NCBI RefSeq assembly: GCF_020687825.1
Contig: NZ_JAJEWP010000004.1
Location: 248,001 to 312,000 of the forward strand
Reading direction: 5' to 3'
DNA from: Fluctibacter halophilus
Lineage (GTDB): Bacteria > Pseudomonadota > Gammaproteobacteria > Enterobacterales > Alteromonadaceae
Length of the DNA stretch: 64,000 nucleotides
A program made the position numbers and the translations under genes. Below are positions 31,380 to 39,943 of this stretch, in pieces. Numbering within the stretch: the first letter of the stretch is position 1; every line of letters begins with the position of its first letter. The notes beneath the pieces were generated by a model, which was not told the origin of the DNA, searched no databases, and saw only the letters and a list, made by a program, of their open reading frames with translations.

Positions 31380-32470
31380 CAGTTCGCTCCGAGGGGCTCT
31401 TGTCGCTCAACCCGCACCGGATCCCCGTGTTTAACGAAGCCCTGACCGAGGGTAATGATATCCGCTTGCTCCCCCAACCCTGCCAACCACACGGCGTCGG
31501 CATCACTTTTCACCATATCAATCGGTACAAACTGCACGGTGTTGTTAACCACCGTTTTGACCCCCAAATTGCCTTGCTCATCGAGGGCCATCACCGCTGG
31601 GGTGACCCGAATTGCGGGAGTGGCCTGCAAAGGAATGGTCAATTCGGTACTCATTCCGGCGAGGCGTTTTGATCCCGGATTATCAACCCAGACTTCTATC
31701 GGAAAGGTATTGGTCCCCTGATTGGACACGCTGGAAATGTATTGTACTGTGCCTTCAAACGGCAGCGCACCGGTAACTCGCCCAACGGCAGGCATGCCTT
31801 CTGTCAGCGCAGCAATGTGACGCTCGGTGACATCTGCCCGCACCACTAACGGATCCAAATCAACAATGTCAGCAATGCTATCCCCTACCCGCAACAAATC
31901 GCCTTTTTCAACCCAACGGCGATTCAATACACCATCGTAAGGGGCCAGGATTTCAGTGTGCGCCAAACTGATTTTCAGGGCCGCGAGATTGGCCTGCGCC
32001 TGGGCAAGACTGGCTCTGGCCTGGGCCAGATTGACTTCTGACTGATAACCTTTCTGGCCAAGAGACTGGGCGCCTTGCAATTCGATTTCGCGCTGTTTTA
32101 GCTGCGACGTTGCCGCAGCAATCTGCTGTTGCAATGCCTTGGGATCGAGTGACACAAGACGCTGACCTGCACTGACACGCTGCCCCTCAACGACATGCAA
32201 AGCCACCACAGTGCCTTCAATTTCTGCCCGTAATGTGGTTTCACGATTGGGTTCTGTGCGTCCATACAACACCACTTCCCGAGCAACAGACTCCGCTTGC
32301 AAGCGGGTTACACGCACACTGGCGATCGACTGCTCGGCGGCTTTACGCGGAGGGGCTTCAGGTGCAGTATTGACCAGACTGCCAGAGGCTACCCACACAC
32401 ACAATGCCACGAAAATCAGCAAGGCAATCCAAACCGGTTGGCGGTGCATAGTCACCAGTAATTTACGCAT
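31379..32470 (-). CDS. RND efflux periplasmic adaptor (membrane fusion protein)
   Basis: A 363-residue HlyD/AcrA-type adaptor. It is anchored by an N-terminal membrane segment (WIALLIFVALCVWVASG), then shows the barrel-sandwich (lipoyl) half motifs VVALHVVEGQRVSAGQRLV and LAPYDGVLNRRWVEKGD around a coiled-coil hairpin rich in glutamine and alanine, and a beta-barrel domain. It bridges the pump to an outer-membrane channel. AAGGAAG stands 6 bases before the ATG. It is first in the operon with the permease; no regulator gene lies next to it. Confidence 0.92.
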   Translation of the reverse strand: MRKLLVTMHRQPVWIALLIFVALCVWVASGSLVNTAPEAPPRKAAEQSIASVRVTRLQAESVAREVVLYGRTEPNRETTLRAEIEGTVVALHVVEGQRVSAGQRLVSLDPKALQQQIAAATSQLKQREIELQGAQSLGQKGYQSEVNLAQARASLAQAQANLAALKISLAHTEILAPYDGVLNRRWVEKGDLLRVGDSIADIVDLDPLVVRADVTERHIAALTEGMPAVGRVTGALPFEGTVQYISSVSNQGTNTFPIEVWVDNPGSKRLAGMSTELTIPLQATPAIRVTPAVMALDEQGNLGVKTVVNNTVQFVPIDMVKSDADAVWLAGLGEQADIITLGQGFVKHGDPVRVERQEPLGAN

Positions 32471-32562
32471 GACGTCTTCCTTTTACGTTTACCCGTCCAC
32501 TTTACTCTTTTTCGGGCAATATTTAACCATCCAACATGTAACTAAACATATTTTTTAGCGGG

Positions 32563-32590
32563 TAAAAAAAACGCCGGCATTGGCCGACGT
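32563..32590 (-). terminator. Terminator of erpA
   Basis: Read on the minus strand, the stem ACGTCGGC / GCCGGCGT (32571-32590, one mismatch) is followed by eight T (32563-32570). It begins 24 bases after the erpA stop and separates it from the RND operon promoter. Confidence 0.9.
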
Positions 32591-32613
32591 TCTAATAAGC
32601 GAGCGCAATGGGA

Positions 32614-32958
32614 TCAGATGCTAAAAGATGCCCCACAGCCGCAGGTCGTTTGTGCATTGGGGTTATTAACCAGAAAGCGGGAGCCTTCCAGGCCTTCGGT
32701 GTAATCCACAACGCCACCGACCAAATATTGCAAGCTCATTGGATCAACCACCAGCGTGACGGCATCTTTCTCAATGGTTGTATCGCCGTCATTGACCTTT
32801 TCATCAAAGGTAAAACCGTACTGGAAGCCTGAGCAGCCACCACCGGTCACGTAAACGCGCAACTTCAGATTCGGATTCTCTTCTTCTTCGATGAGCATTT
32901 TTACTTTGCGGGCGGCCGCATCAGAAAACTCAATCGGTAAGGGAGCGTCAACCGACAT
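32614..32958 (-). CDS. erpA: Iron-sulfur cluster insertion protein ErpA
   Basis: A-type carrier that delivers Fe-S clusters to target proteins such as IspG/IspH and respiratory enzymes. The 114-residue sequence has the three family cysteines: one in [11 protein letters not shown] and two in [12 protein letters not shown] at the end. The N-terminus ([20 protein letters not shown]) fits ErpA rather than IscA. AGAGG lies 6 bases before the ATG. The promoter upstream overlaps a 25-base sequence fitting the IscR type-1 consensus, so repression by holo-IscR is expected. The DUF6776 gene precedes it on the same strand. Confidence 0.96.
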   Translation of the reverse strand: MSVDAPLPIEFSDAAARKVKMLIEEEENPNLKLRVYVTGGGCSGFQYGFTFDEKVNDGDTTIEKDAVTLVVDPMSLQYLVGGVVDYTEGLEGSRFLVNNPNAQTTCGCGASFSI

Positions 32959-33007
32959 AACATACCTCTTAAATTGGTGTTCGGCACCGATGTACCGATG
33001 GGCGCTA

Positions 33008-33040
33008 ATTATCTAATACCTGACTTTAATGGTCAACTAT
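33008..33040 (-). promoter_or_regulatory. erpA promoter overlapped by an IscR type-1-like site
   Basis: On the minus strand TTGACC (33031-33036), 17 bases, then GATAAT (33008-33013) make a good sigma70 promoter with a start near 33001, 43 bases before the erpA ATG. The 25 bases at 33016-33040 match the E. coli IscR type-1 consensus (ATASYYGACTRWWWYAGTCRRSTAT) at 23 positions and cover the -35 box and spacer. The site overlaps the stop codon of the upstream gene. Confidence 0.75.
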
Positions 33041-33759
33041 TCAACGTCGCCGTTTTCACGGCCGGGAGACTTTGCTTGCCAGGGGAAAACCCGTTCAAGA
33101 TCGCCCCGTTTACGCCTGAACTGAAACACTTCGGCCTCAACCCGCACCGACTCAGGCTCAAATCCTGGCGGCAACTGAAACTCACCGTTGATCACCTGGA
33201 AATACTTGAAGCCAAACTCAAGGGGCTGCTCCGTTGCGTTCAACTGCTGCAGTTCATAGTGTTGGGGCCTGCCTGACTGGCTCCCCACAAAGGTTATTGT
33301 GACCGTGCCTTTGACGGTATTTTTGATTTTGGCCTGCTGCATCAGTACCAGGTCAAAACGGTAATATCCTTCACTCAGGGTTTGCTCGATTTCCATCGCA
33401 TCAATAACGAACCCATCCTGTTTTAACTCTGGCGCCATCACTTTCTGGTAAAAGTTCAGTTGCTCACGCAACCCGGCTTCTCTGGCCAAACCGGCCTCAA
33501 TGTCGCGCTGCGCTTGCTGAGCGGCAAGGCGATTCACTTCCAACTCAACATTCAGAATATTCAATTGACGGGTCAAACGCTGATTGTCCTGTTTGAGGTT
33601 TTCCACACTCTGCGCCTGCACTTTCACCTGACGCTGTGTTTCTTCACTGACAAACTTGCCATAGTGATAACCCGCCACAACCGCAACCACGAGTAGTGTC
33701 ACCATAGCCAGGTAAAAGCGGAACGCACCCAAGTGTTGTTTGTAGATCGTAAATGCCAT
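33037..33759 (-). CDS. DUF6776 family single-pass membrane protein
   Basis: A 240-residue protein with one N-terminal transmembrane helix (FYLAMVTLLVVAVVAGY), a coiled-coil stretch at about residues 40-105 (QSVENLKQDNQRLTRQLNILNVELEVNR) and a C-terminal domain with beta-strand character that faces the periplasm. It belongs to the uncharacterised DUF6776 group, often found next to erpA in gammaproteobacteria. The last codons overlap the IscR-like site of the erpA promoter. Function is unknown; its single helix plus coiled coil resembles envelope-assembly or division accessory proteins only in outline. Confidence 0.75.
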   Translation of the reverse strand: MAFTIYKQHLGAFRFYLAMVTLLVVAVVAGYHYGKFVSEETQRQVKVQAQSVENLKQDNQRLTRQLNILNVELEVNRLAAQQAQRDIEAGLAREAGLREQLNFYQKVMAPELKQDGFVIDAMEIEQTLSEGYYRFDLVLMQQAKIKNTVKGTVTITFVGSQSGRPQHYELQQLNATEQPLEFGFKYFQVINGEFQLPPGFEPESVRVEAEVFQFRRKRGDLERVFPWQAKSPGRENGDVE

Positions 33760-33888
33760 CTAAATGTGCTACTCCGCAATCACAGGTGGTTTCCGCTTGG
33801 GAGACTATTTCACCAAAAGAATATCAGAAATACCAAACACTTATGGTAAGCTAATCACACGTTGATGTGATCACGCCAAGCCATAACA

Positions 33889-35565
33889 ATGAGCCTTCGC
33901 GCATTCAGACAGGAACTTGCCAATCCGCGCACCTCAGCACAATTGTGTTTACTGGGGATCATCGGTGGCGTTTGCGCAGCCAGTCTGATCATCGTGTTTC
34001 GGATTGGTGTGGAGTACCTGCAAAGTCTGTACGTCCAAGGCGGCGCAGATCTTAGCACGACTTCTCCGTTATTTCGTCTGTTACTTCCCTTCATCGGCGC
34101 CTTGCTGATCATAGCGTTTGCCTTTGTGACCGGTTTCAAGCATTACCGGATGGGTATTCCGTTTGTCATCCACCGGGTCAAAGTACGTTACGGACACATC
34201 CCCTTTCGTACCACCTTGAATCAGTTTTTTGGGGGTATGGTTGCCCTTGCCAGCGGCTTTGTTGTCGGTCGGGAAGGCCCTTCGGTGCATTTGGGGGCTG
34301 CCGGCAGTAGCTTTTTGGGGCAATGGCTAAAGCTTCCTTACAACAGTATCCGTATTCTGGCCGGTTGCGGTATCGCAGCGGGTATCTCAGCGTCATTCAA
34401 TACCCCGTTTGCCGCCGTTATCTTTGTCATGGAAGTGGTGCTGAGGGAATACAAAATCCACATTTTTATCCCCGTAATGCTGGCTGCTGCATGTGGTTCG
34501 GTACTCACCCGCATCGCCTTTGGTGAAGTCCACGAGCTGTCCTTTTTGCAGTTCAAAGACTTCAATCACTGGTACTACGCCTTGTTGATCCCCTTCGGCA
34601 TGATGCTCGGCGGCGTCGCCAGTTTATTCAACACCCAACTGATGAACATCATCCGCTGGTTTAGACCGGTTAAAATGGTGTGGCGTCTGTTGATCGCCGC
34701 GCTGGTAACCGGCCTGATCGGCATGTTTCTGCCCGAAGCGATGGGCTCAGGATTTGAAGAAGTACACGCCGTTATTCAGGCAGATGGAATGCAAATGTTG
34801 TTGATCATTCTTGCTGCCAAAATCGTGCTGACCTGGATTGCCATTGGGCTGGGGATCCCTGGCGGCGTGATTGGCCCGGTGTTTGTGTTGGGCATGTTGT
34901 GCGGTGCGGTAATGATTGCGCCGCTGCAATGGTTTTTGCCCGACGTGGAAGCTTACACCAATAGTTTTGCCCTGCTGGGCATTGCAGGCCTGCTTACTGC
35001 AGTGCTGCACGCCCCGCTGGCAGCGTTGTCCGCGGTAATGGAGTTGTCCTACAACCCAGCGGTGATTCTGCCAGCAATGCTGGTGATTGTGCCGGCGTAT
35101 GTTACCTCTACCCAATTGCTGGGTAACCGTTCAATCTTCATTCGTCAGTTGGATTATCAAAAACTGTCGTATTCAACCTCAGCGGTGAATGAATCATTGC
35201 AGAAAACCGGTGTGTTGGCGGTCATGGACAGCAACTTCAAGATGTTTGATGATGCACCGGAACGCTTTATTCTGGAATTTCTGGAGCAAGCCCCAACCCA
35301 GGCAGTGGTGCAGCGCTCTCGCTTTGAAATCGATGTCACCTACGCCTTGGTTCAATATGACATGAGCCTGGGACATGATGCTTCACCGCTGCATTTCAGC
35401 GCGATGGAAGGCGTGCCATTTCAGGCGACGTTGGCGGAAGTCTACGACATTCTGCAAGCCAGCCGTGACGGTGGCGTATATATCTATGAGGGCACGCCGG
35501 CCAACATTGTCGGCGTGGTCACATGGAACAGCTTGCGTGCCTACCTGCATCGCGCCCAATACTGA
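33889..35565 (+). CDS. ClC family chloride channel/transporter
   Basis: A 558-residue ClC membrane protein with about ten to twelve hydrophobic segments and a C-terminal cytoplasmic part of about 140 residues that may be a degenerate CBS pair. The gating glutamate motif GREGP is intact (E129), as is GIPGGVIGPVF. Other key positions differ from the E. coli ClC-ec1 antiporter: the central serine motif GSGIP reads RMGIP (M88), the internal proton glutamate (E203) aligns with V183, and the central tyrosine (Y445) with F417. Valine at the E203 position is typical of ClC channels. No strong ribosome site precedes the ATG. Confidence 0.9.
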   Translation: MSLRAFRQELANPRTSAQLCLLGIIGGVCAASLIIVFRIGVEYLQSLYVQGGADLSTTSPLFRLLLPFIGALLIIAFAFVTGFKHYRMGIPFVIHRVKVRYGHIPFRTTLNQFFGGMVALASGFVVGREGPSVHLGAAGSSFLGQWLKLPYNSIRILAGCGIAAGISASFNTPFAAVIFVMEVVLREYKIHIFIPVMLAAACGSVLTRIAFGEVHELSFLQFKDFNHWYYALLIPFGMMLGGVASLFNTQLMNIIRWFRPVKMVWRLLIAALVTGLIGMFLPEAMGSGFEEVHAVIQADGMQMLLIILAAKIVLTWIAIGLGIPGGVIGPVFVLGMLCGAVMIAPLQWFLPDVEAYTNSFALLGIAGLLTAVLHAPLAALSAVMELSYNPAVILPAMLVIVPAYVTSTQLLGNRSIFIRQLDYQKLSYSTSAVNESLQKTGVLAVMDSNFKMFDDAPERFILEFLEQAPTQAVVQRSRFEIDVTYALVQYDMSLGHDASPLHFSAMEGVPFQATLAEVYDILQASRDGGVYIYEGTPANIVGVVTWNSLRAYLHRAQY

Positions 35566-35582
35566 CCAGAAGGATACCCGAC

Positions 35583-36005
35583 ATGTTGTGGCTGAAGACT
35601 CTGCACCTGTTTTTTATGATTGCCTGGATGGCCGGCATTTTCTATCTGCCCCGTTTGTTTGTATACCACGCAGAAAGCAGCAATGAGGCAGTTCGCGCGC
35701 AATTCTGCATCATGGAGCGTCGCTTGTGGTTTTTCGTGACGCCATTTGCACTGCTGACATTGGTGTTTGGCCTGGCGCTGATCCATAGCTACGGTAGCGC
35801 CTGGCTCAAAGCGTCTGGTTGGTTACACCTGAAACTGCTGCTGGTAGCCCTGTTGTATGTGTATCACGGCTATCTGTATGTGTTGATGAAGCGATTCGCA
35901 GCCGGTACCGACCGCCACTCAGCACGCTTCTACCGGTTCTTAAATGAATCGCCGGTGTTGTTACTACTGGCCATTGTTTACCTCGCTATCGTAAAGCCCT
36001 TTTAA
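35583..36005 (+). CDS. hemJ: Protoporphyrinogen oxidase HemJ
   Basis: Small membrane enzyme of 140 residues that oxidises protoporphyrinogen IX to protoporphyrin IX late in haem synthesis. Four membrane helices can be traced; conserved family parts include LHLFFMIAWMAGIFYLPRLFVYH near the N-terminus (with the essential histidine), ERRLWFFVTPFALLTLVFGL, and the late RFLNESPVLLLLAIVYLAIVKP. The ATG at 35583 follows GAAGGA at good spacing and is 17 bases after the ClC stop, so both may be cotranscribed. The older label is UPF0093 or CopD-like protein. Confidence 0.92.
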   Translation: MLWLKTLHLFFMIAWMAGIFYLPRLFVYHAESSNEAVRAQFCIMERRLWFFVTPFALLTLVFGLALIHSYGSAWLKASGWLHLKLLLVALLYVYHGYLYVLMKRFAAGTDRHSARFYRFLNESPVLLLLAIVYLAIVKPF

Positions 36006-36068
36006 CAGGTTGAAAAAAAGTCAATAATTGACCACTATTGAATCAAAAGGCTTAGCAAGGACGCTGAA

Positions 36069-36251
36069 ATGGATACCAACAACCAACAACTGGAGCGCTT
36101 ACTGGCGGAAACCGATGTAGCCTTTGCCAGATTGTTGCGTGACCCCAACTCGGATGAGCTTCAACATGCTTATGACATGGCCAAAGCGGAATTGGACAAT
36201 TACCTCGATCTCATGCGCAGTCAATTGCAACAACGCTACTCTCGATTCTGA
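36069..36251 (+). CDS. Small helical protein of unknown function
   Basis: A 60-residue protein, acidic and predicted as almost entirely helical (LERLLAETDVAFARLLRD, AYDMAKAELDNYLDLMRSQL), with heptad-like spacing that could form a short coiled coil. It has no membrane segment. AAGGA lies about 9 bases ahead of the ATG, and its frame and codon use look genuine. I do not recognise it. It lies between hemJ and an S9 peptidase gene on the same strand, about 60 and 43 bases away. Confidence 0.62.
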   Translation: MDTNNQQLERLLAETDVAFARLLRDPNSDELQHAYDMAKAELDNYLDLMRSQLQQRYSRF

Positions 36252-36294
36252 GCACGCACTCAAGCCCATGGATTACAACAAGGGGGGCTGATTG

Positions 36295-38286
36295 GTGCGA
36301 CTTGCTGTTGTTGCCCTACCCTGTCTGTTAACCCTTTTCCTGTCATCGTTGGGATTGGCAACACCACTGTCAAATTACGACTTAACCCAACTGCGTCAGG
36401 TACATGCCATGCAACAGTCGCCCCGCAATGAAGCGGTGGCATTCACCATCAATCGTCCCGGCGATCCGTTGCAAGCGCAGAACTTTGCGCCGTTGCGAGA
36501 GCTCTTATGGGTTGACCACCACGGCGAGTTTCACCATCTTCTTGAGCGTGCGATGCCGATCGGACAGATTGCCTGGTCGCCTGATGGTGACTACATCTGG
36601 TTTTTAGCCCAGCAGGAGGGAGACAGTACGGTCAGCTTGTACCGCTTGTCACCGCAACACCCCAGCGCGGTAAAAATGGTCAGTCATACAACCGACATAG
36701 AAGGCTTCAACCTGCATCCGGATGGCACAACGCTGGTGTTCTGGGCCACACCACCAACGCAGCAAAACGCCATAGCACGAATAGCAGATGCACCCGCGGT
36801 CAACACACTGTTATACCGGGTCAGCATCCAGGACGCGCTGCCGGTGCAATCCTCTCACCCTTTGATCGCAAATCAACATATCATTCGCGCCCAATTCTCA
36901 CCCGATGGACAGTGGTTGTTGATCACGGGGAGTAAAGACAGTTCAACCGATCAACGTACCACTTATCCCCGGTTAGCCATCCACAAAGCCAATGGAAAGC
37001 TGCACCGGACGCTCAACACACGGGGCAAAGTACACACAGCCCAATGGTCACCCGACAGCAAACAAGTCGCTTTTATCGGCAGCGCAACAGCCTTCCAGCC
37101 GACCTGGGGAGAGCTGTTTATTACAGACCGTGACAAGGGGGAACCCCGTCAGTTAGCGACCCAGTTGCAGGCGCAGTTCAGGGACATTGGCTGGTTCGGT
37201 GATAGTTCGCTGGTTGGCGTCGTCCATCAGGGTACTGCAGCATCTGTTGTGAAACTTGAACTGGATGCCCCTCCAGACGCAATGCCGCACCGACTGGTTG
37301 ACGCACAGGGTATTGTCAGTCGATTGAGTACCTCCCCGGGCGCCAACACCCTGGCCCTAAAAATACACTCCCCCAAACACCCTTCAGAGTTGTTTCGCTG
37401 GCAGCGCGGTAAACTCCAGCGCCTGACCGTGCTCAATCCCTGGTTGGATGAACGTCGCCTGGCGCCGCAGCAGGTCGTTGACTTTGACGCCCGCGATGGC
37501 ACATCACTGCACGGCGTGGTCGTCGCACTTCCCACAAAAGATAAAACGCCTCGTCCGGCGCTGATTTATGTGCATGGCGGGCCCGAAGTTCATGAGAGCA
37601 ATGGTTGGGTCACACGCTATAGCCAACCGGTGCAGGTTGCCGCCAATCTGGGGTTTGTGGTCATGCTCCCCAACTACCGGGGTTCGAGTGGCCGTGGCTA
37701 CCGCTTTCTGACCTCCGGCCAGGGGGACTACATGGGTAAGGAATTTGACGACATCCTGGATGCGCGCCAGTGGCTGATCGAACAATACAATGTTGACCCC
37801 ACTCGGGTTGGTATTGCTGGTAGCTCTTATGGTGGCTATATGGCGTCCTGGGCGGTTACCAAGCACAGCACGGACTTTGCTGCCGGCGTATCAGCAATGG
37901 GAATCGCCAATCAGGTGAGTAAATTTGGTACTACTGACATCCCTTCAGAAATGCACCACATGCATTTATTAAGCGAACCCTGGAAACAATGGACATGGTT
38001 GTTTTCGCGCAGCCCTCTATCCCACGTCAACACGGCAAATTCGCCGCTGTTGCTTTTGCATGGAGAGCAAGACGAGCGAGTGCCGGTAAGCCAGTCACAA
38101 GAACTGTACAGAGCCTTGCTGAATGGGTCAGACAGCCCTGTCAGGTTGGTGACCTACCCCGGCGAAGGTCATGGCTTTGCCTCAGACCCGGCACGGTATG
38201 ACTTTAGTCGACGGCAGCTACGGTGGTTCTATCATTTCCTGATTGAGCAGCACCAACAATTACCGCCAATTGAGCTGCCAGACTGA
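36295..38286 (+). CDS. Secreted S9 family prolyl-oligopeptidase-like peptidase
   Basis: A 663-residue exported serine peptidase of family S9. After a signal peptide (VVALPCLLTLFLSSLGLA) comes a beta-propeller of WD40-like TolB repeats (IAWSPDGDYIWFL, AQFSPDGQWLLI, AQWSPDSKQVAFI), then a C-terminal alpha/beta-hydrolase domain with the nucleophile in GIAGSSYGGYM, aspartate in HGEQDERVP and histidine in GEGHGF. Such enzymes release dipeptides or cleave acylated peptides in the periplasm. The GTG at 36295 is 7 bases after a six-G ribosome site; TTG 36292 is the alternative. Confidence 0.9.
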   Translation: MRLAVVALPCLLTLFLSSLGLATPLSNYDLTQLRQVHAMQQSPRNEAVAFTINRPGDPLQAQNFAPLRELLWVDHHGEFHHLLERAMPIGQIAWSPDGDYIWFLAQQEGDSTVSLYRLSPQHPSAVKMVSHTTDIEGFNLHPDGTTLVFWATPPTQQNAIARIADAPAVNTLLYRVSIQDALPVQSSHPLIANQHIIRAQFSPDGQWLLITGSKDSSTDQRTTYPRLAIHKANGKLHRTLNTRGKVHTAQWSPDSKQVAFIGSATAFQPTWGELFITDRDKGEPRQLATQLQAQFRDIGWFGDSSLVGVVHQGTAASVVKLELDAPPDAMPHRLVDAQGIVSRLSTSPGANTLALKIHSPKHPSELFRWQRGKLQRLTVLNPWLDERRLAPQQVVDFDARDGTSLHGVVVALPTKDKTPRPALIYVHGGPEVHESNGWVTRYSQPVQVAANLGFVVMLPNYRGSSGRGYRFLTSGQGDYMGKEFDDILDARQWLIEQYNVDPTRVGIAGSSYGGYMASWAVTKHSTDFAAGVSAMGIANQVSKFGTTDIPSEMHHMHLLSEPWKQWTWLFSRSPLSHVNTANSPLLLLHGEQDERVPVSQSQELYRALLNGSDSPVRLVTYPGEGHGFASDPARYDFSRRQLRWFYHFLIEQHQQLPPIELPD

Positions 38287-38314
38287 ACCGAACTGTCAGC
38301 TAGCGCGTAAGCAT

Positions 38315-38343
38315 TTGGGCATCAACATCTTCAGTGGTATGAT
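38315..38343 (+). promoter_or_regulatory. folE promoter
   Basis: TTGGGC (38315-38320), a 17-base spacer and TATGAT (38338-38343) form a good sigma70 promoter 62 bases before the folE ATG. Confidence 0.6.
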
Positions 38344-38405
38344 GCGCGGCACTTAACGTGTTGATCACAATCGACACCCCGAATTCAGCGAGCATATTTC
38401 ACACA

Positions 38406-38960
38406 ATGTCAGACAAGTTATCGAACCATTACGAACAGATTTTGGGTCTTCTGGGTGAAGACGTCACACGGGAAGGCTTGGTTGATACGCCAAAGCGCGC
38501 AGCCAAAGCCATGCAGTTTCTTACCGACGGCTATGAAAAACAGCTTGAAGATGTTGTGAATGATGCGGTGTTTGAAGCGGATACTGATGAAATGGTGATC
38601 GTTCAGGACATCGAATTCTATTCGTTGTGTGAGCACCATGTTTTGCCGTTCATAGGGCGTTGTCACATTGCCTATCTGCCCAATGGCAAAGTGCTGGGCC
38701 TGTCCAAATTTGCCCGCATTGTCGACATGTACGCCCGTCGCCTGCAAATCCAGGAAGGCTTAACAAAGCAGATTGCTGACGCCGTTCAACAGGTCACCGG
38801 CGCTAAAGGTGTCGGTGTGGTGATGGAAGGCAAACACATGTGTATGATGATGCGCGGTGTACAAAAGCAAAACTCATCCATGGTCACATCCGTGATGCTG
38901 GGCACCTTCAGAGAGTCCCAGGCAACCCGTACAGAATTTCTGCGCCTTATCGGCAAGTAA
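38406..38960 (+). CDS. folE: GTP cyclohydrolase I
   Basis: Catalyses the first step of tetrahydrofolate (and queuosine-type) biosynthesis, GTP to dihydroneopterin triphosphate. The 184-residue protein is of the zinc-dependent FolE type: ligands Cys and His in [11 protein letters not shown] and Cys in [10 protein letters not shown] are all present, as are RQIQEGLT-like ([15 protein letters not shown]) substrate contacts. I chose ATG 38406, giving [13 protein letters not shown]; the frame opens 48 bases earlier, but the family begins here. It is convergent with the S10 operon, with a double terminator between. Confidence 0.96.
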   Translation: MSDKLSNHYEQILGLLGEDVTREGLVDTPKRAAKAMQFLTDGYEKQLEDVVNDAVFEADTDEMVIVQDIEFYSLCEHHVLPFIGRCHIAYLPNGKVLGLSKFARIVDMYARRLQIQEGLTKQIADAVQQVTGAKGVGVVMEGKHMCMMMRGVQKQNSSMVTSVMLGTFRESQATRTEFLRLIGK

Positions 38961-38980
38961 CTAGCACCTCAAACCTCAAA

Positions 38981-39004
38981 AAGGCGCCCGGTGCGCCTTT
39001 TTTT
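38981..39004 (+). terminator. folE terminator
   Basis: AAGGCGC (38981-38987), loop CCGGT, GCGCCTT (38993-38999), then a T-run up to 39004. Confidence 0.93.
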
Positions 39005-39031
39005 GTCCCTTGAATATTGTTAACGGGCATT

Positions 39032-39060
39032 AAAAAAGGCGCTCCGAGGAGCGCCTTTTT
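39032..39060. terminator. Terminator of the S10 operon (bidirectional)
   Basis: A perfect 8-bp stem, GGCGCTCC (39038-39045) / GGAGCGCC (39048-39055), is flanked by six A and five T. It lies 17 bases past the rpsQ stop on the minus strand, and it marks a true end of the S10 transcript. Confidence 0.94.
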
Positions 39061-39076
39061 ATCAGCAAATCAAGAA

Positions 39077-39337
39077 TTAAATCTTGGTCGCTTTTTCCAC
39101 AACGTTAACCAGCATCCAAGTCTTAGACTTAGACAGAGGACGACACTCACGTACTGTGACGATATCGCCTTCGTTGCACTGATTAGTCTCGTCGTGAGCG
39201 TGCAGTTTGGTAGAACGCTTGATGAACTTCCCGTAGATAGGGTGTTTTACAAAACGCTCAACAACAACAGTGATGGTTTTGTCCATCTTGTTGCTAACCA
39301 CACGACCTTGTACTGTACGAATATTTTGCTCAGTCAT
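39077..39337 (-). CDS. rpsQ: 30S ribosomal protein S17
   Basis: Primary 16S rRNA-binding protein of 86 residues ([20 protein letters not shown], then [16 protein letters not shown]), an OB-fold protein of the small subunit. It is the last gene of the S10 operon here; its ATG overlaps the rpmC stop by one base (TAATG). In most gammaproteobacteria rplN and the spc operon follow; instead there is a strong terminator and then convergent folE. The assignment is secure. Confidence 0.97.
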   Translation of the reverse strand: MTEQNIRTVQGRVVSNKMDKTITVVVERFVKHPIYGKFIKRSTKLHAHDETNQCNEGDIVTVRECRPLSKSKTWMLVNVVEKATKI

Positions 39338-39528
39338 TACGCATCAGCCTTTTGAGTCAGAATGGTTTTTACACGCGCGATGTTACGACGCACTTTACGC
39401 AGTTGGTCAGTTTTTTCCAACTGGCCAGTGCTGTGCTGCATACGCAGGTTGAATTGTTCACGAAGCAGGTTTAACAGCTCAGCATTCAACTCTTCTACGC
39501 TTTTTTCTTTCAGTTCTGTCGCTTTCAT
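39337..39528 (-). CDS. rpmC: 50S ribosomal protein L29
   Basis: Two-helix protein of 63 residues at the exit of the peptide tunnel, where it helps dock trigger factor and SRP. The sequence ([19 protein letters not shown], then [16 protein letters not shown]) is typical. It overlaps rplP upstream and rpsQ downstream by one base each, which indicates translational coupling. Confidence 0.97.
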   Translation of the reverse strand: MKATELKEKSVEELNAELLNLLREQFNLRMQHSTGQLEKTDQLRKVRRNIARVKTILTQKADA

Positions 39529-39938
39529 TACATCACCGTCCGAGTTACAAAGGTTGTTTTGAACGGCAGTTTAGCAGCTGCCAATTCAAACGCTTCGCGA
39601 GCCAGACTTTCTGGAACACCTTCCATTTCGTACAGGACGCGACCTGGCTGAATCTGGCAAACCCAGTATTCAACGTTACCTTTACCTTTACCTTGACGCA
39701 CTTCAAGAGGCTTCTCAGTAATAGGCTTGTCAGGGAAAACGCGAATCCAGATTTTACCTTGACGTTTAACGTGACGAGTCATGGCACGACGAGCGGCTTC
39801 AATCTGACGAGCAGTCATACGACCGCGGCCTACCGCTTTAAGACCGTAAGAGCCGAAGCTAACATCGCTTCCTTTTGCCAGACCGCGGTTGCGGCCTTTG
39901 TGCATCTTACGGAATTTCATACGTTTAGGTTGTAACAT
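39528..39938 (-). CDS. rplP: 50S ribosomal protein L16
   Basis: Protein of 136 residues that binds 23S rRNA and helps shape the A-site tRNA region ([19 protein letters not shown] at the start; [23 protein letters not shown]). The start at 39938 lies 5 bases after rpsC and the stop overlaps rpmC. The arginine in the conserved LAKG-x3-FGSYGLKA region (YcfD hydroxylation target in E. coli L16) can be matched by position. Confidence 0.97.
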   Translation of the reverse strand: MLQPKRMKFRKMHKGRNRGLAKGSDVSFGSYGLKAVGRGRMTARQIEAARRAMTRHVKRQGKIWIRVFPDKPITEKPLEVRQGKGKGNVEYWVCQIQPGRVLYEMEGVPESLAREAFELAAAKLPFKTTFVTRTVM

Positions 39939-39943
39939 AATAC

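Noticed and set aside
33854-33871. Inverted repeat ATCACA-N6-TGTGAT before the ClC gene, reminiscent of CRP
   Set aside because: The half-sites are in the opposite order from the CRP consensus (TGTGA-N6-TCACA), so it is not a CRP site; no other regulator is suggested.
38361-38374. FNR-like site TTGATCACAATCGA before folE
   Set aside because: It matches nine of ten fixed positions but lies downstream of the predicted start and has no obvious role for folE; likely chance.
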